Shown in pieces: positions 53,302-63,115 of a DNA stretch of 64,000 nucleotides. Both the position numbers and the translations under genes were made by a program. The notes below the pieces were generated by a model. The model had not been told where the DNA came from. It worked only from the letters and a program-made list of their open reading frames with translations, and ran no database searches. The stretch is from Lautropia sp. (GTDB lineage: Bacteria > Pseudomonadota > Gammaproteobacteria > Burkholderiales > Burkholderiaceae_E). Numbering within the stretch: position 1 is the first letter of the stretch; the number at the start of each line of letters is the position of its first letter. The stretch spans positions 1-64,000 of the forward strand of contig JAUMZD010000006.1 of the NCBI GenBank assembly GCA_030528325.1. The letters run 5' to 3'.

Positions 53302-54381
53302 TCAAACCCCCTGGACCGAACTCACCAAGTCTTGCCGAAATTCATCAATGGCCACTTCACGCCCTTCACGCGCGGAGCGGTACGCCGCTGATAGCAAGGC
53401 AAGAGAGCGCAGCCCCTGGCTGCCATCGGTCTCCGGAAGCGCCCTGCCCCTCAACACTTCTATCACATTACGATAGTACAGCGGGTGCCCAAAGCCATAG
53501 ACAGATTCGGTTTCGTAGTTTGAAGCCAACACCAGGTCGTCCTCGGGATGCCTGTCCTCGAACTCCCAGTGCGTGATGGCGTTGACTGCCACGCCACCCA
53601 CCTTGACCGTCCCCTTCTCTCCCAGAACGACAATACTGCCTTCAAGGTTCTTCGGGTACGTCAGCATCGTGACATTGATACTGCCCAGGGCACCGCTCTT
53701 CCAGCGAACGCCCATGACCCCCGTATCCTCGGCTTCGATATCCCGTGCGAGCGTGGCCGTGTAGGCGTGAACCCGATCCACCGGGCCGATCATCCAGTCA
53801 AGGAGGTCGACGTAATGGCTGGCCTGATTCATGAAGGCCCCACCATCCAGTGCCCATGTACCGCGCCACGGAGCGGCATCATAATAGGACTGCGGTCGGG
53901 TCCAGAACACATTGACCACCGCCATGTAGATCCGCCCGAAACGTCCCTGCTGAATGGCGCGGCGCAACAACTGGAGCGTAGCGTTGCAGCGGTTCTGCTT
54001 CACGACGAACAAGCGTACACCTGCAAACTCACACGCGGCATACATCGCCAGACCGTCCTCCCACCGCGTTGCCATCGGCTTCTCGGTGATGACATGGCGA
54101 CCACTGCGTGCAACCTCGATCGCCTGAGGGGAATGCAAGCCCGATGGCGTCGTCAGGATCACGACATCTGCTGTGGTTTTCTTCAGCATGTCGCCGAGAT
54201 CAAGGTGCCCGCCTGCTCCCGTGCGTTCGACGGCAGCCTTCAAGGCCTTCGGATCGATGTCACACACATCGACCAGTTCCGCCTCATCAGCATGCCGCTC
54301 AAGCGCCATGAAGTGGTTTGCTGAAATACGACCACACCCCACCAGAGCGAAACGGATTTTACGATCAGCCGGTAGTTTCAC
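53302..54381 (-). CDS. Gfo/Idh/MocA-family oxidoreductase, WlbA-like
   Basis: The 359-aa NAD(P)-dependent enzyme has IRFALVGCGRISANHF (dinucleotide fold), EKPMATRWEDGLAM, FVVKQNRCNATLQLLRRAI, and GTWALDGGAFMNQASHYVDLLDWMIGP. It resembles WlbA/WbpB, which oxidises UDP-GlcNAcA at C3 in the path to UDP-diNAc-uronic acids. The other enzymes of that path (WbpA, WbpE, WbpD) are not in the window. Start ATG 54381; upstream is a repeat and the control region of the second wzc. Confidence 0.85.
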   Translation of the reverse strand: MKLPADRKIRFALVGCGRISANHFMALERHADEAELVDVCDIDPKALKAAVERTGAGGHLDLGDMLKKTTADVVILTTPSGLHSPQAIEVARSGRHVITEKPMATRWEDGLAMYAACEFAGVRLFVVKQNRCNATLQLLRRAIQQGRFGRIYMAVVNVFWTRPQSYYDAAPWRGTWALDGGAFMNQASHYVDLLDWMIGPVDRVHAYTATLARDIEAEDTGVMGVRWKSGALGSINVTMLTYPKNLEGSIVVLGEKGTVKVGGVAVNAITHWEFEDRHPEDDLVLASNYETESVYGFGHPLYYRNVIEVLRGRALPETDGSQGLRSLALLSAAYRSAREGREVAIDEFRQDLVSSVQGV

Positions 54382-54404
54382 AGTGTTTACACCAAGAAAG
54401 AGTT

Positions 54405-54447
54405 AGAGCGTGTTTCGCGGGGGCGAATAAGTTCATGCCACGCTCCA
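54405..54447. repeat. Short palindromic element with AGAGCGTG/CACGCTC ends
   Basis: AGAGCGTG near 54406 and CACGCTC near 54440 are inverted ends of a 40-bp unit; the inside CGGGGGCGAATAAGT matches 30-47. It is the most complete copy of this second repeat family. Confidence 0.6.
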
Positions 54448-54698
54448 AGGTTGGATGGGAACGTACCGCGGCGATACGCTGAAGCCGGCTCAGTCAAAAC
54501 CGATTGTTGGCGGATCTCGATCCTGAGTCCTGTACAACACTCGCCGCCTCGATGTATCCGCCCGTATCTGTAAATTTTTTCGACAAAGCAGGCAAAGCAG
54601 GTTTTGATAGACCTCCCTGAATGGCAGAGGAGCAACGGACTTCAAGCGGGAGCCGGCATCAGTGAAAAGTTGTGACACCCCGAGTATGCAGGAGTTGG

Positions 54699-54742
54699 AT
54701 GTAAAAAATAGAAAATTACATTCAAGGAAAAAATGTAAGAAA
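54699..54742. promoter_or_regulatory. Phased ATGTAA/TTACAT sites upstream of the second wzc
   Basis: ATGTAA (54699), TTACAT (54716) and ATGTAA (54733) alternate in orientation with exactly 17 bp between starts, in an AT-rich patch of the 676-bp gap between 54381 and 55058. Nothing else in this gap looks like a gene. Likely operator or silencer binding sites. Confidence 0.45.
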
Positions 54743-55057
54743 CAAGACAACAGGGTAAGTTAAGCCATATTCGTTGGAACACTTCCCGAAGGAGCAACAT
54801 CCAAAGCACCAAACGCCAGTACCAGCCCGAATCCCCGACCCCTGGCCCACTCATCGCTGTCATGATTCGGCTAATCCCGGCATAATTACGGGTTGTCATC
54901 CAAGGTACTCAGCTGCAACTCCCGCTCGTCCTGTCGACAGGGAGGCAACACTGCCGCGCTCCGAGTGTGCCATTATTGCAACAGTCCATTTCAAGGCTGA
55001 GGCTGAGTCTTCACCTTTCCTGCCATCCTCCGCATCTCGTTTGCAGCGAATTCCATC

Positions 55058-57352
55058 ATGAATATGTCCAACCCGTTTCCCAACGACGACGCGCCGGGCA
55101 GTGATGCCCCAAGCCCATCGGTTCGTCCAGGGACACCGCCCCGTCAAGCCGCACCAACCTTCAGTACCTATCTGGCCATCATCCGGGAACGAAAATGGCT
55201 CGTTCTCGGTACGGCCATCATCGTCACGATTCTGGCCACCGTCATCGTCAACCTGATGACCCCCATCTACCGGGCCAGCGCCACCATTCTGATCGAGAAT
55301 TCGAAGCGCAACGTCATCTCCTTCGAGGAAATCTATGGCGTGCCTGCCGGCAGCCGCGAATTCTTCCAGACCCAGGCGGAGTTCATGCGCTCGCGCGAAG
55401 TGGGCATTCGTGTGGTCAAGAGTCTCGATCTGGTCAACAACCCGCTGTTCAACCGGGATCTTCGCGGCAACAGCGGGGAAGAGAGCGCACAGCAGTCCGA
55501 GTCCGCCAGCAGCACCGAGACCCCCACAACCGAACAGCAGGCTGCTGGCCAGGGCGTGTCGGCCGAAGCGGGCATCAACCCCTATCTGTCGGAGGACGCG
55601 CTGGAAGAGCAGGTGCTCGCCCGTTACAAGGCCAACCTGGACATCGTGCCCGTCAAGAACAGCCAGCTGGTCGAGATCCGCTTCGAATCACCCGACCCCG
55701 TCCTCGCAGCCAAAGTGGCCAACCAGACCGCGGAGTCCTACATCACGGCCGACCTGGATGCACGTTTCGACATGCAGCAGACCGCCAGCCGCTGGCTGAA
55801 CGAGCGCCTGAACCAGCTGCGCACCGATCTGGAAACCGCCGAGGCCAATCTGCAGGCTTATCGTGAGGAAATCGGTCTGGTTGCGACGCCCTCCTCCACA
55901 CTGGGCGGCAATGAACGTCAGCTCGACACTTCCTCCGACCGGCTGATCGCCGCCCGTGTCGAGCGCTCGCGGGCCGAACAGATCTATCGCCAGGTCGCTC
56001 GCGGCGCACGGAACCGCTATGAAGTGCCAGAAGTCTTCAATAACGCTGCTGTGGTGTCAGCTCGCACAGCAGTCAGCGCCGCAGAGCAGCGCATGGCGGA
56101 CATCGCAGGCTCGCTGGGTCCGTCCCACCCTGCCTACAAGGCAGCCCAGTCCGAACTGGATCAGGCCCGTGCCAATCTGCGCCGCCAGTCGGAAAACGTG
56201 ATCGCCAGTATTGCGAAAGCCTACGAGGTCGCCGTCCAGACAGAGAAGGCCCTCGAAAAGGAGGTGGCCTCTTCCAAAGGCAACATTCAGGAAATCAACC
56301 GCAAGGAAGGCCGCCTGAACGTGCTGCAGCGTGATGTGGCCACGGCACAGCAGATCTATCAGACCTTCCTGGCACGAGTGAAGGAAACCGACGCAACGGC
56401 AGACTTCCAGAACCCCATTGCCCGCGTGGTCGACCCTGCCGTCCCGCCCATCATGGCCGTCAAACCCCCCAAGCCTCAGATCATCCTGCTGGCCGCCGTG
56501 ATCGGTACACTGCTGGGTGCCATGCTGGCCATTTCACGCGATCAGAAGAATGCCGTCGTCCGCTCGAGCGACGAAGTCTTCGAAAAGCTGGGCGCGCCGT
56601 TGCTGGTGGCAGTACCGAAACTGCCCGCCGAAGAAGCTGCCAAGCTGCCTCACCTGCAACAACTGGAACCACAGTCACTGTTCGCCGAGTCGATCCGTTC
56701 CGCACTGACCGGTGTCCGCCTGTCGCTGATGAATGTCAGCCGCCCGGTCATCTCGTTCACCTCCACCCTGCCGGGTGAAGGCAAGTCGACGACTGCCTGC
56801 AGTTTCGCCATCGAACAGGCCCGCACGAAGCAGACAGTGCTCATCGACGCAGATATCCGCAAACCCAGCATCCGCCGCATGCTTGGCATCCCGGAAGGCC
56901 AGAAGGGTCTGAGCGACATCTTCACCGGCGAGCCGATCGAGAACTGCATCGTCTACATGCACGAGCTGAACCTGTGGGTCATCACGGCCGGCAGCAACAA
57001 GACGAAGCACTCTCACGATCTGCTGATGAGTCCACGTTTCGGTGAGATCATCGAGCAACTGAAGGAACGCTTCGAGCTGGTCATCATCGATACGCCGCCG
57101 CTGGAGATGGTCTCCGATGCCCTGCCGATCGGCCTGCAATCCACCGGCCTGATCTATGTCGTGAAAGCCGGCGAAACGCTGATCCCGCTGGCCCGCCGCG
57201 GCCTGGATCGCCTGAGCGCGGCCAACGTCCGCATCCTCGGTGTAGTCTTGAACAACCACGATTTCGAGAAGGCCGGCCGTTATTACGGCGAATACTCGGC
57301 TTATGGCGAAGCCTACGGCCAGGGCTACTACGGGGCCAACCACAAACCCTGA
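55058..57352 (+). CDS. Wzc-type polysaccharide co-polymerase/tyrosine autokinase (copy 2)
   Basis: The 764-aa protein matches the architecture of the first copy: membrane helix (KWLVLGTAIIVTILATVIV), periplasmic coiled coil, second helix (IILLAAVIGTLLGAMLAIS) and BY-kinase domain with STLPGEGKST (Lys576), VLIDADIRKP and VIIDTPPLEM. The tail has a tyrosine cluster (GRYYGEYSAYGEAYGQGYYG). The periplasmic segment includes an insert with Ser/Thr/Glu-rich low complexity (about 140-175). ATG 55064 is another possible start. A terminator hairpin follows, so it may be expressed apart from the downstream genes. Confidence 0.93.
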   Translation: MNMSNPFPNDDAPGSDAPSPSVRPGTPPRQAAPTFSTYLAIIRERKWLVLGTAIIVTILATVIVNLMTPIYRASATILIENSKRNVISFEEIYGVPAGSREFFQTQAEFMRSREVGIRVVKSLDLVNNPLFNRDLRGNSGEESAQQSESASSTETPTTEQQAAGQGVSAEAGINPYLSEDALEEQVLARYKANLDIVPVKNSQLVEIRFESPDPVLAAKVANQTAESYITADLDARFDMQQTASRWLNERLNQLRTDLETAEANLQAYREEIGLVATPSSTLGGNERQLDTSSDRLIAARVERSRAEQIYRQVARGARNRYEVPEVFNNAAVVSARTAVSAAEQRMADIAGSLGPSHPAYKAAQSELDQARANLRRQSENVIASIAKAYEVAVQTEKALEKEVASSKGNIQEINRKEGRLNVLQRDVATAQQIYQTFLARVKETDATADFQNPIARVVDPAVPPIMAVKPPKPQIILLAAVIGTLLGAMLAISRDQKNAVVRSSDEVFEKLGAPLLVAVPKLPAEEAAKLPHLQQLEPQSLFAESIRSALTGVRLSLMNVSRPVISFTSTLPGEGKSTTACSFAIEQARTKQTVLIDADIRKPSIRRMLGIPEGQKGLSDIFTGEPIENCIVYMHELNLWVITAGSNKTKHSHDLLMSPRFGEIIEQLKERFELVIIDTPPLEMVSDALPIGLQSTGLIYVVKAGETLIPLARRGLDRLSAANVRILGVVLNNHDFEKAGRYYGEYSAYGEAYGQGYYGANHKP

Positions 57353-57416
57353 GCATGACAGCCCACTGCGGCGCCAAGCTACAATGAGGGCGTCGCAGCC
57401 TATCTGATGCAGACAC

Positions 57417-57448
57417 CAGCGCCCTCTACATGAGGGCGCTGTCGTTTC
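57417..57448 (+). terminator. Terminator hairpin after the second wzc
   Basis: CAGCGCCCTC, loop TACAT, GAGGGCGCTG, then TCGTTTCCTC. A perfect 10-bp stem with a modest T-rich tail, 65 bp past the stop. Confidence 0.65.
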
Positions 57449-57485
57449 CTCTCCGATCTCGGACGCGGTTTCAGACATCGCAACC

Positions 57486-57515
57486 AGAGAGCCTGGGTGG
57501 TAGGATTGAAAGGAA
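57486..57515. repeat. Possible degenerate palindromic repeat arm
   Basis: GAGAGCCTGGGTGGTAGGAT resembles the arm CAGGAGCCTGGGCGGCAGG of the 16768 copy with several substitutions. Weak. Confidence 0.25.
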
Positions 57516-57618
57516 AAGCCCTATCCAAGCGATGCGTCTGGTTCATCCCTTCCATGGCGGCATGAGACAGCTCCTCTCACAGCTTCCCTCATGCCAGACC
57601 AACCATCCTGTCCCGAAC

Positions 57619-58713
57619 ATGCCAAGAATTGCCCTGCTGACCCGTTACGACTCGATGGGCGCCTCATCCCGGGTTCGCACACTTCAGTATCTGCCCTCCC
57701 TTCAACAGGCGGGCATCGAAACCGAGTTCTTTCCCCTGCTCTCGAACGACTATCTGGAACAACTCTACGCAGGACAGAGCACCCGACGCCTGCAGATCCA
57801 GCGAACCTGGAAACGAATCCGGGAAATGCCGGCCATCGCCAAGGCTGGCCGCTTCGACCTGCTGTGGATAGAGAAGGAACTGCTCCCTTATCTTCCTTAT
57901 CAGCTCGAACGACATCTGCTGGGCAACGAAGTCCCCTACGCCCTGGACTTTGATGACGCCATCTTCCATAACTACGACCAGTCGACCAATCCCGTCGTCC
58001 AGCACCTGCTCGGCAACAAGATTGACCGGCTGATGGCCGGCGCCCGTCTCGTCACCTGTGGCAACAGCTACCTGGCTGAGCGTGCCAAACGCGCTGGCGC
58101 CCCCTGGGTGGAAATCCTCCCGAGTACGATCGACTTCGAAAAGTATCGCCATCACCCTACCCCGGTACAACCGGCCATCGATGCGAACAATCCGCTGCGG
58201 CTGGTATGGATCGGGTCTCCGTCCACAGCGCCCTATCTCGAGCTCCTTCGTCCTGTGTTGGCTCAGGCCTGCCGCCGGCATCCAATCGAGCTGCGCGTCA
58301 TCGGCGCGAACGCCCCGGAGCTGCCTGGCATCAACACCCAGTCGATTCCCTGGAAGAGCGAGACGGAGGCTGCCGAGCTTGCCAAGGCGCATGTCGGTGT
58401 CATGCCACTGAAGAATACCCCCTGGGAACAGGGCAAATGCGGCTTCAAACTCATCCAGTACATGGCCACGGGCCTGCCGGTCATCGGCAGTGCCGTCGGC
58501 ATGAACAAGGACATCGTTCTCCAGGGAGAAACCGGATTCCTCGCCGGCAATAACGAAGAGTGGGTTCAACACATCGGAACGCTGGCGGAATCTCCCGAAC
58601 TGCGCACACGGATGGGGAAAGTCGGTGAACGGGAAGCAGAAACCCATTACAGTATTGCCGCTGTAGGTTCTCAACTGGCCGAGATCATGAAACGGGCCGC
58701 TTCGACAGATTGA
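57619..58713 (+). CDS. Glycosyltransferase family 4-like protein
   Basis: From ATG 57619 (MPRIALLTRYDSMGASSRVR) the product has 364 aa. It has a WIEKELLPYLPY segment, a DFDDAIFHNY motif, VWIGSPSTAPYLELL, IGANAPELPG, and the donor-site end APWEQGKCGFKLIQYMATG-like block followed by PVIGSAVGMN. It resembles exopolysaccharide GT-B enzymes. An upstream reading frame from 57430 has no homology and includes the terminator, so it is rejected. It precedes the second wzx by 10 bp. Confidence 0.85.
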   Translation: MPRIALLTRYDSMGASSRVRTLQYLPSLQQAGIETEFFPLLSNDYLEQLYAGQSTRRLQIQRTWKRIREMPAIAKAGRFDLLWIEKELLPYLPYQLERHLLGNEVPYALDFDDAIFHNYDQSTNPVVQHLLGNKIDRLMAGARLVTCGNSYLAERAKRAGAPWVEILPSTIDFEKYRHHPTPVQPAIDANNPLRLVWIGSPSTAPYLELLRPVLAQACRRHPIELRVIGANAPELPGINTQSIPWKSETEAAELAKAHVGVMPLKNTPWEQGKCGFKLIQYMATGLPVIGSAVGMNKDIVLQGETGFLAGNNEEWVQHIGTLAESPELRTRMGKVGEREAETHYSIAAVGSQLAEIMKRAASTD

Positions 58714-58723
58714 CCCACCCAGC

Positions 58724-60055
58724 ATGTATCGTTCCAAACTCCTCTGGTCTGTGACGGGCCTGGCCACGCCACTGATATCGGCTGCCGTCTTCATTCCTCT
58801 GCTACTGTCGCGCATCGGCAATGAACGTTTCGGCATCATCGCCCTTGCCTGGGCGCTTCTCAGCTCGGCCTCCGCACTGGATCTCGGTATCGGACGCGCC
58901 ACCACTCAGTATCTGGCCACACTGCGGGGCCAGAAGAAACTCTATGAAGTGCCCGCCACCATTGGGGTGGCCTGGCGTCTGTCGCTGACTTACAGCGTCC
59001 TTGGTGCGCTGGTCTTCCTGATCCTGATCGCTTTCGATGTGGAAAGCCTGATCAATCACGAAACTGTCAGTGCGGCCGAACTGAAAACATCGGCGCTCAT
59101 CGTCATCTCCGTACTACCCATTCAGGTGCTGACCGCACTCTATCGAGGCATCAGTGAAGCTTTTGAAGACTTCAAAGCCACCAGCCTGGTTCGACTGTAC
59201 CTGGGTGTGGTGAACTTTGCCGGCCCCTTTCTGGTGTCACTCTACACCGACTCACTGGTTGCCCTGACCACGGCGCTCTTTGTGTGCCGACTCGCCGGTC
59301 TCGTGATGCAGTATTACGCAGCAAACCGGTGGGTCCGCAAGGTTCGTGCCGGGCTGGTTCGCCATGGTGACCGACATGCTCGGATCAAGGCACGGGACGG
59401 CAAGGCGATCCGCAAACAACTCAACCGCTTCGGCAAATGGATGACGGTCAGCAACATCGCCCATCCCCTGCTGATGCAGTCCGACCGCTTCATCATAGCG
59501 TCCGCCATCTCGGCTGCTGCCGTCACGGCCTATTACATCCCTTACGAAATCATCATCCAGAGCACGATGATTGCATCTGCCGTCACCACCGTGATGTTCC
59601 CCATGCTGACCGCCCGCCTGCAGGCCAGCCCGGAAGAGGGGCGGAAGGTGTTCCTGCTCTGGAGAAACCGCCTGCTGATCGTTTCAGCACTGCTTTATGT
59701 CGTGCTGAGCATCGCCTTTCCTGTCATCTTGCATTACTGGATGGGCGACAAGGTCGGGCCAGAATCCACGACCATCGGACAGATCCTGTGCCTGGGCGCC
59801 TTCTTCTACACCGTCTCCGTGATCTATACGTCGTACCTGCATGCCCAGGGTCGGGTCAGGATCTGTGCCACCATCCAGCTGATCGAACTGGCAATCTACA
59901 TCCCTGTGCTGTATTTCGTCACAATGCATTACGGATTGTACGGTGCTGCAATCAGCTGGGTATGCCGGAGTTTCTTCGATGCGGCCGCACTCGCCTTCGT
60001 GGCATCACGCCGGACGCCACAGGTGACAGCCTCCCAGGAGCAGCAGCCTGTGTAG
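58724..60055 (+). CDS. Wzx-type polysaccharide flippase (copy 2)
   Basis: The 443-aa protein has about 12-14 hydrophobic helices, an N-terminal SVTGLATPLISAAVFIPLLLSRIG, and LSSASALDLGIGRATTQYLA, typical of the Polysacc_synt family; a basic loop (about 200-235) follows helix 6. It is co-transcribed with the glycosyltransferase and differs from copy 1, so locus 3 probably has its own repeat unit. Confidence 0.85.
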   Translation: MYRSKLLWSVTGLATPLISAAVFIPLLLSRIGNERFGIIALAWALLSSASALDLGIGRATTQYLATLRGQKKLYEVPATIGVAWRLSLTYSVLGALVFLILIAFDVESLINHETVSAAELKTSALIVISVLPIQVLTALYRGISEAFEDFKATSLVRLYLGVVNFAGPFLVSLYTDSLVALTTALFVCRLAGLVMQYYAANRWVRKVRAGLVRHGDRHARIKARDGKAIRKQLNRFGKWMTVSNIAHPLLMQSDRFIIASAISAAAVTAYYIPYEIIIQSTMIASAVTTVMFPMLTARLQASPEEGRKVFLLWRNRLLIVSALLYVVLSIAFPVILHYWMGDKVGPESTTIGQILCLGAFFYTVSVIYTSYLHAQGRVRICATIQLIELAIYIPVLYFVTMHYGLYGAAISWVCRSFFDAAALAFVASRRTPQVTASQEQQPV

Positions 60056-60096
60056 AAGCCATTCGTGACGGGCGAGCCGGGCCGGGTCTGCTGAAC

Positions 60097-61677
60097 TTAC
60101 ACCCCTTGCAACTGCGGGGTGTTGGCCCGATCGATGTGATCAGAGAAATGCTGGTTGCCGCGAGGCAGCACCATCTGCCCGGCACTGGGCTCGGGTGAAA
60201 CCACATTACCCACGAACACCAGATGCCTTAAAGCCCCTGCGCGGCTTTCCGACAGCTCCAGCACGACCCCATTGCCCGGCCATCTGACACGGTTGCCGGC
60301 CATTTCACACATGAGCAGTGGATAGTCCCCGTTCTCGTCACCCACCTGCGCCATGACAAGCACCGGTACATCAGTCGTGGCCTCGATCTCATTACCGACG
60401 AAGCGCACACCATACATGCCCCGATTGGTGAAGTGATCATCGCCACCCTTCAGGCCGAAGCCTCTGTGACTCTTGCGCTTCGTACGACTGTTGAACGCAG
60501 ACTCCACGGCCACATAGGCTCTGGCCGCACCACCGGACAGACGGTTTCCCCAGAACGAATTCTCGTTGGCCGCCACGGCACAATAGATGTGATACTTCGG
60601 CGCGCCACCAGGCAGTACCTGAATGTCGTTGAGATAAAAATCGTTCTTGGAGGACCCCACATAAGCTTGGAGCAAGCCTTCTCCACGAGCCCGCGCATTA
60701 CGGATCACATTGCCACTGATCACGTTGTGCGAAGCACCATACGCAAGATGGATGGATGAGGACAGAGAATCCGTCAGCTCGTTGTCCAGCACAAGATTGG
60801 TGTAGGAGGCGTGCTGGATCGAGATGGAACGGATCTGCCCCCTTAGCCTGTTGCCTTGCACCACACTCCGGTGTACACCCAGAAACGTGATCCCATAATA
60901 GCCACCATCGATCTGGTTGCCTTCCACCACATTGTTTCTGGCAGGCACCGGAATGTTCGGGAGGACAAAATCCCGCAGCCAGGTATCTCTCGGCGCCTGA
61001 TCTCCCTTCGGCAAAACACGTTCAGCCTCGATGTCCACCCCAAAGCAGTCAATATCCGGCAAGGGATGGATCTCGATCACATTGTTGCGCACCACATTCG
61101 AGTGAAGGGCCCAGTTATCCTTGCCCTCTTCGCCCTTGCTGGTTCCCCGGAGATAGACGCCCCGGCCCACCTGGATGTTGCGGATGCGGTTATTGACGAT
61201 GTGCACCCCCATGACATCTATGCCATAGAGAACCGCTGCCTGATCCGGATAGGTGACCTGACACTCGATATCAAGGTCAGCCACCAGAAAGGGGCGTCGC
61301 ACCGGATCGACCCGGGTCAACCCACGAAAGATGAAACCAGCCCTGGCGGCTCGGTTGACCAGACGGATCCTGCCGCCCTCCCCTTTCACGCCGGCTACGG
61401 CCCCCTGAACCGTGATCTGGCTGGTGATCAGGTAAATGCCCTTCGGAAACACCAGCCACGCACCGCTCCGGTCAGCAGCTCTCGCCGCCTCGATGCAGGC
61501 GCGGGTGTCATCATGTATACCGTCCCCGATAGCACCAAAATCCATCGGACTGACCCGCCGTGCCGATGCCGTCGGGCCGGAAGGCGTTGCCGCAAGCAGC
61601 TGACGTGCCGCCAGGATGACGGCACCAGCCCCCCCAAGCGTCTTGAGAAAAACGCGTTTCTTCCGTAAATCAGACAT
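60097..61677 (-). CDS. Right-handed beta-helix protein (pectate lyase superfamily)
   Basis: The 526-aa secreted protein has a Tat-like signal with KKRVFLKTLGG and hydrophobic AGAVILAARQLLA; it uses Lys-Arg in place of twin Arg. Then MDFGAIGDGIHDDTRACIEAARAA, the start of pectate-lyase-3 type beta-helix proteins, and repeated N-V-V-x-N/G-N coils (VVRNNVIEI, NVVEGNQIDGG, SVVQGNRLRG, NVISGNVIRNA). It may cut or modify the polysaccharide during export; lyase or hydrolase class not decidable. The start codon overlaps the stop of the upstream polymerase gene by one base. Confidence 0.8.
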   Translation of the reverse strand: MSDLRKKRVFLKTLGGAGAVILAARQLLAATPSGPTASARRVSPMDFGAIGDGIHDDTRACIEAARAADRSGAWLVFPKGIYLITSQITVQGAVAGVKGEGGRIRLVNRAARAGFIFRGLTRVDPVRRPFLVADLDIECQVTYPDQAAVLYGIDVMGVHIVNNRIRNIQVGRGVYLRGTSKGEEGKDNWALHSNVVRNNVIEIHPLPDIDCFGVDIEAERVLPKGDQAPRDTWLRDFVLPNIPVPARNNVVEGNQIDGGYYGITFLGVHRSVVQGNRLRGQIRSISIQHASYTNLVLDNELTDSLSSSIHLAYGASHNVISGNVIRNARARGEGLLQAYVGSSKNDFYLNDIQVLPGGAPKYHIYCAVAANENSFWGNRLSGGAARAYVAVESAFNSRTKRKSHRGFGLKGGDDHFTNRGMYGVRFVGNEIEATTDVPVLVMAQVGDENGDYPLLMCEMAGNRVRWPGNGVVLELSESRAGALRHLVFVGNVVSPEPSAGQMVLPRGNQHFSDHIDRANTPQLQGV

Positions 61678-62975
61678 CAGGATCTGCGTGATGAGCGGCG
61701 CCGCCGTGCCGGGCGCGCATCAAACATGGATGTACCCGGATGACGTACCAGGAAAATCGTCAGTGGCAGCACGAACATCCACTGGAAGGTATAGGCCTCG
61801 ATATAGGGATTGGTTGCCGAAGCCATGAATGCACTGATGCAGCCTGCAAACAGGAAGACATCGAAGTTCGTCAGACGCTGGCGTTTCCATGCCTCGAAGA
61901 CACCCCAACCATAACGGATGAACGGCCAGGCATAGATCAACGCGCCAATGATGCCCACACGGTAGACGGTTGCCAGCAATACGATTTCATAACGCCACGG
62001 GAAACGCACGCTACGAATGAAGCTCACACCGATACCATGACCAGCCCCCAGCCCGAAGGTCTGGATGATGCCGTCAAGCAGTGCACCGGCCTGCCCGGTT
62101 CGTTCACTGCCGCCCCCGCCCGACAGCTCCTCCCAGAACCCGCCGAGAATGTAGAGCACATCGATCTCGGTAAAGACGCTCAGCAACACGATGAACACGA
62201 CGCCCGCCACCAGACCGATCAGCACCTGCTTGACAAGGGACAGCATGATCGTGCCCGGAAGCTGTCCATGGATGCCTGGCCGTAACACGACCCCCACGGC
62301 CAGCCCCACCGGTACGGAAAGCATCAATGCCGAACGACCCGACGTCACCGCCACGATCACCAAGGCACCGAGGGTGATCAGGAGTTTCGGCCCCATCATG
62401 CCAAGCGCCAGCATGGCAAACAGGGCGCTGCTCATGAAGATCAGCGTGCCATACACGAACATCGTGGCACCGGAATACCCATCGTTCAGATTGACGTTGG
62501 CCTCTTCGGGATCGATGAAGAAGGCCACAGCCTGAGGGCCCCCCGTCAGGAACAGGTAGAAGAACAACGGCACAGTCAACACACCAAGGATGGTGTAGTT
62601 CTCCATCATCCTCTCGAGTTTCGTCGTGCTCATCGTGGACAGCACGCCGCCTGCAATCAGTATCCACAACGCTGGTGACACGATGTAGATGAACAGGGTC
62701 TGATAGAGTGCCTCGTCCGTCGCCCCGTTGAGCAGGCCAACGACCAGATAGACCAGCGTCACGGCCGATGCCGCCACATGCATCCATACCACGCGCATGA
62801 AGGCGGGGTTGAAATTCACCAAAGGCCAGGCCAGCAAGGCCGTCAGGCCCAACATCCCCGCCGATACCAGCTTGATCGAGTTGGGGATCACCATCGTCAA
62901 GAACAACAGGATGGCAAAGGCCACTCTGAAGCTATTCTGCAACCACAGCGGTTTCTCGGTGTTCTGATCAGCCAT
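61677..62975 (-). CDS. Wzy/O-antigen polymerase-like membrane protein (copy 2)
   Basis: The 432-aa protein has about 11 helices, a periplasmic loop with GLGAGHGIGVSFIRSVRFPWRY and VTSGRSALMLSVPVGLAVG, as in polymerases. It is in an operon with the beta-helix protein and, upstream, the truncated glycosyltransferase. It differs from copy 1, so it may polymerise the second repeat unit. Confidence 0.75.
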   Translation of the reverse strand: MADQNTEKPLWLQNSFRVAFAILLFLTMVIPNSIKLVSAGMLGLTALLAWPLVNFNPAFMRVVWMHVAASAVTLVYLVVGLLNGATDEALYQTLFIYIVSPALWILIAGGVLSTMSTTKLERMMENYTILGVLTVPLFFYLFLTGGPQAVAFFIDPEEANVNLNDGYSGATMFVYGTLIFMSSALFAMLALGMMGPKLLITLGALVIVAVTSGRSALMLSVPVGLAVGVVLRPGIHGQLPGTIMLSLVKQVLIGLVAGVVFIVLLSVFTEIDVLYILGGFWEELSGGGGSERTGQAGALLDGIIQTFGLGAGHGIGVSFIRSVRFPWRYEIVLLATVYRVGIIGALIYAWPFIRYGWGVFEAWKRQRLTNFDVFLFAGCISAFMASATNPYIEAYTFQWMFVLPLTIFLVRHPGTSMFDARPARRRRSSRRS

Positions 62976-63115
62976 CTGGCTGTTCCTTATCGGTTGTTGT
63001 GACGTTTGTTGGACAATGTGTCGGAAATAGCCCCGCTCACGGCCTCCAGATCAGGCCGGAGCTTCTGCGCCCCATCCCCGACCTGCAGACGATGCGGCCA
63101 ACCGGCCAGATGGCA

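Noticed and set aside
57430-57618. N-terminal extension of the glycosyltransferase to 57430
   Set aside because: It starts inside a terminator hairpin and has no homology; the family start MPRIALLTRYD is at 57619.
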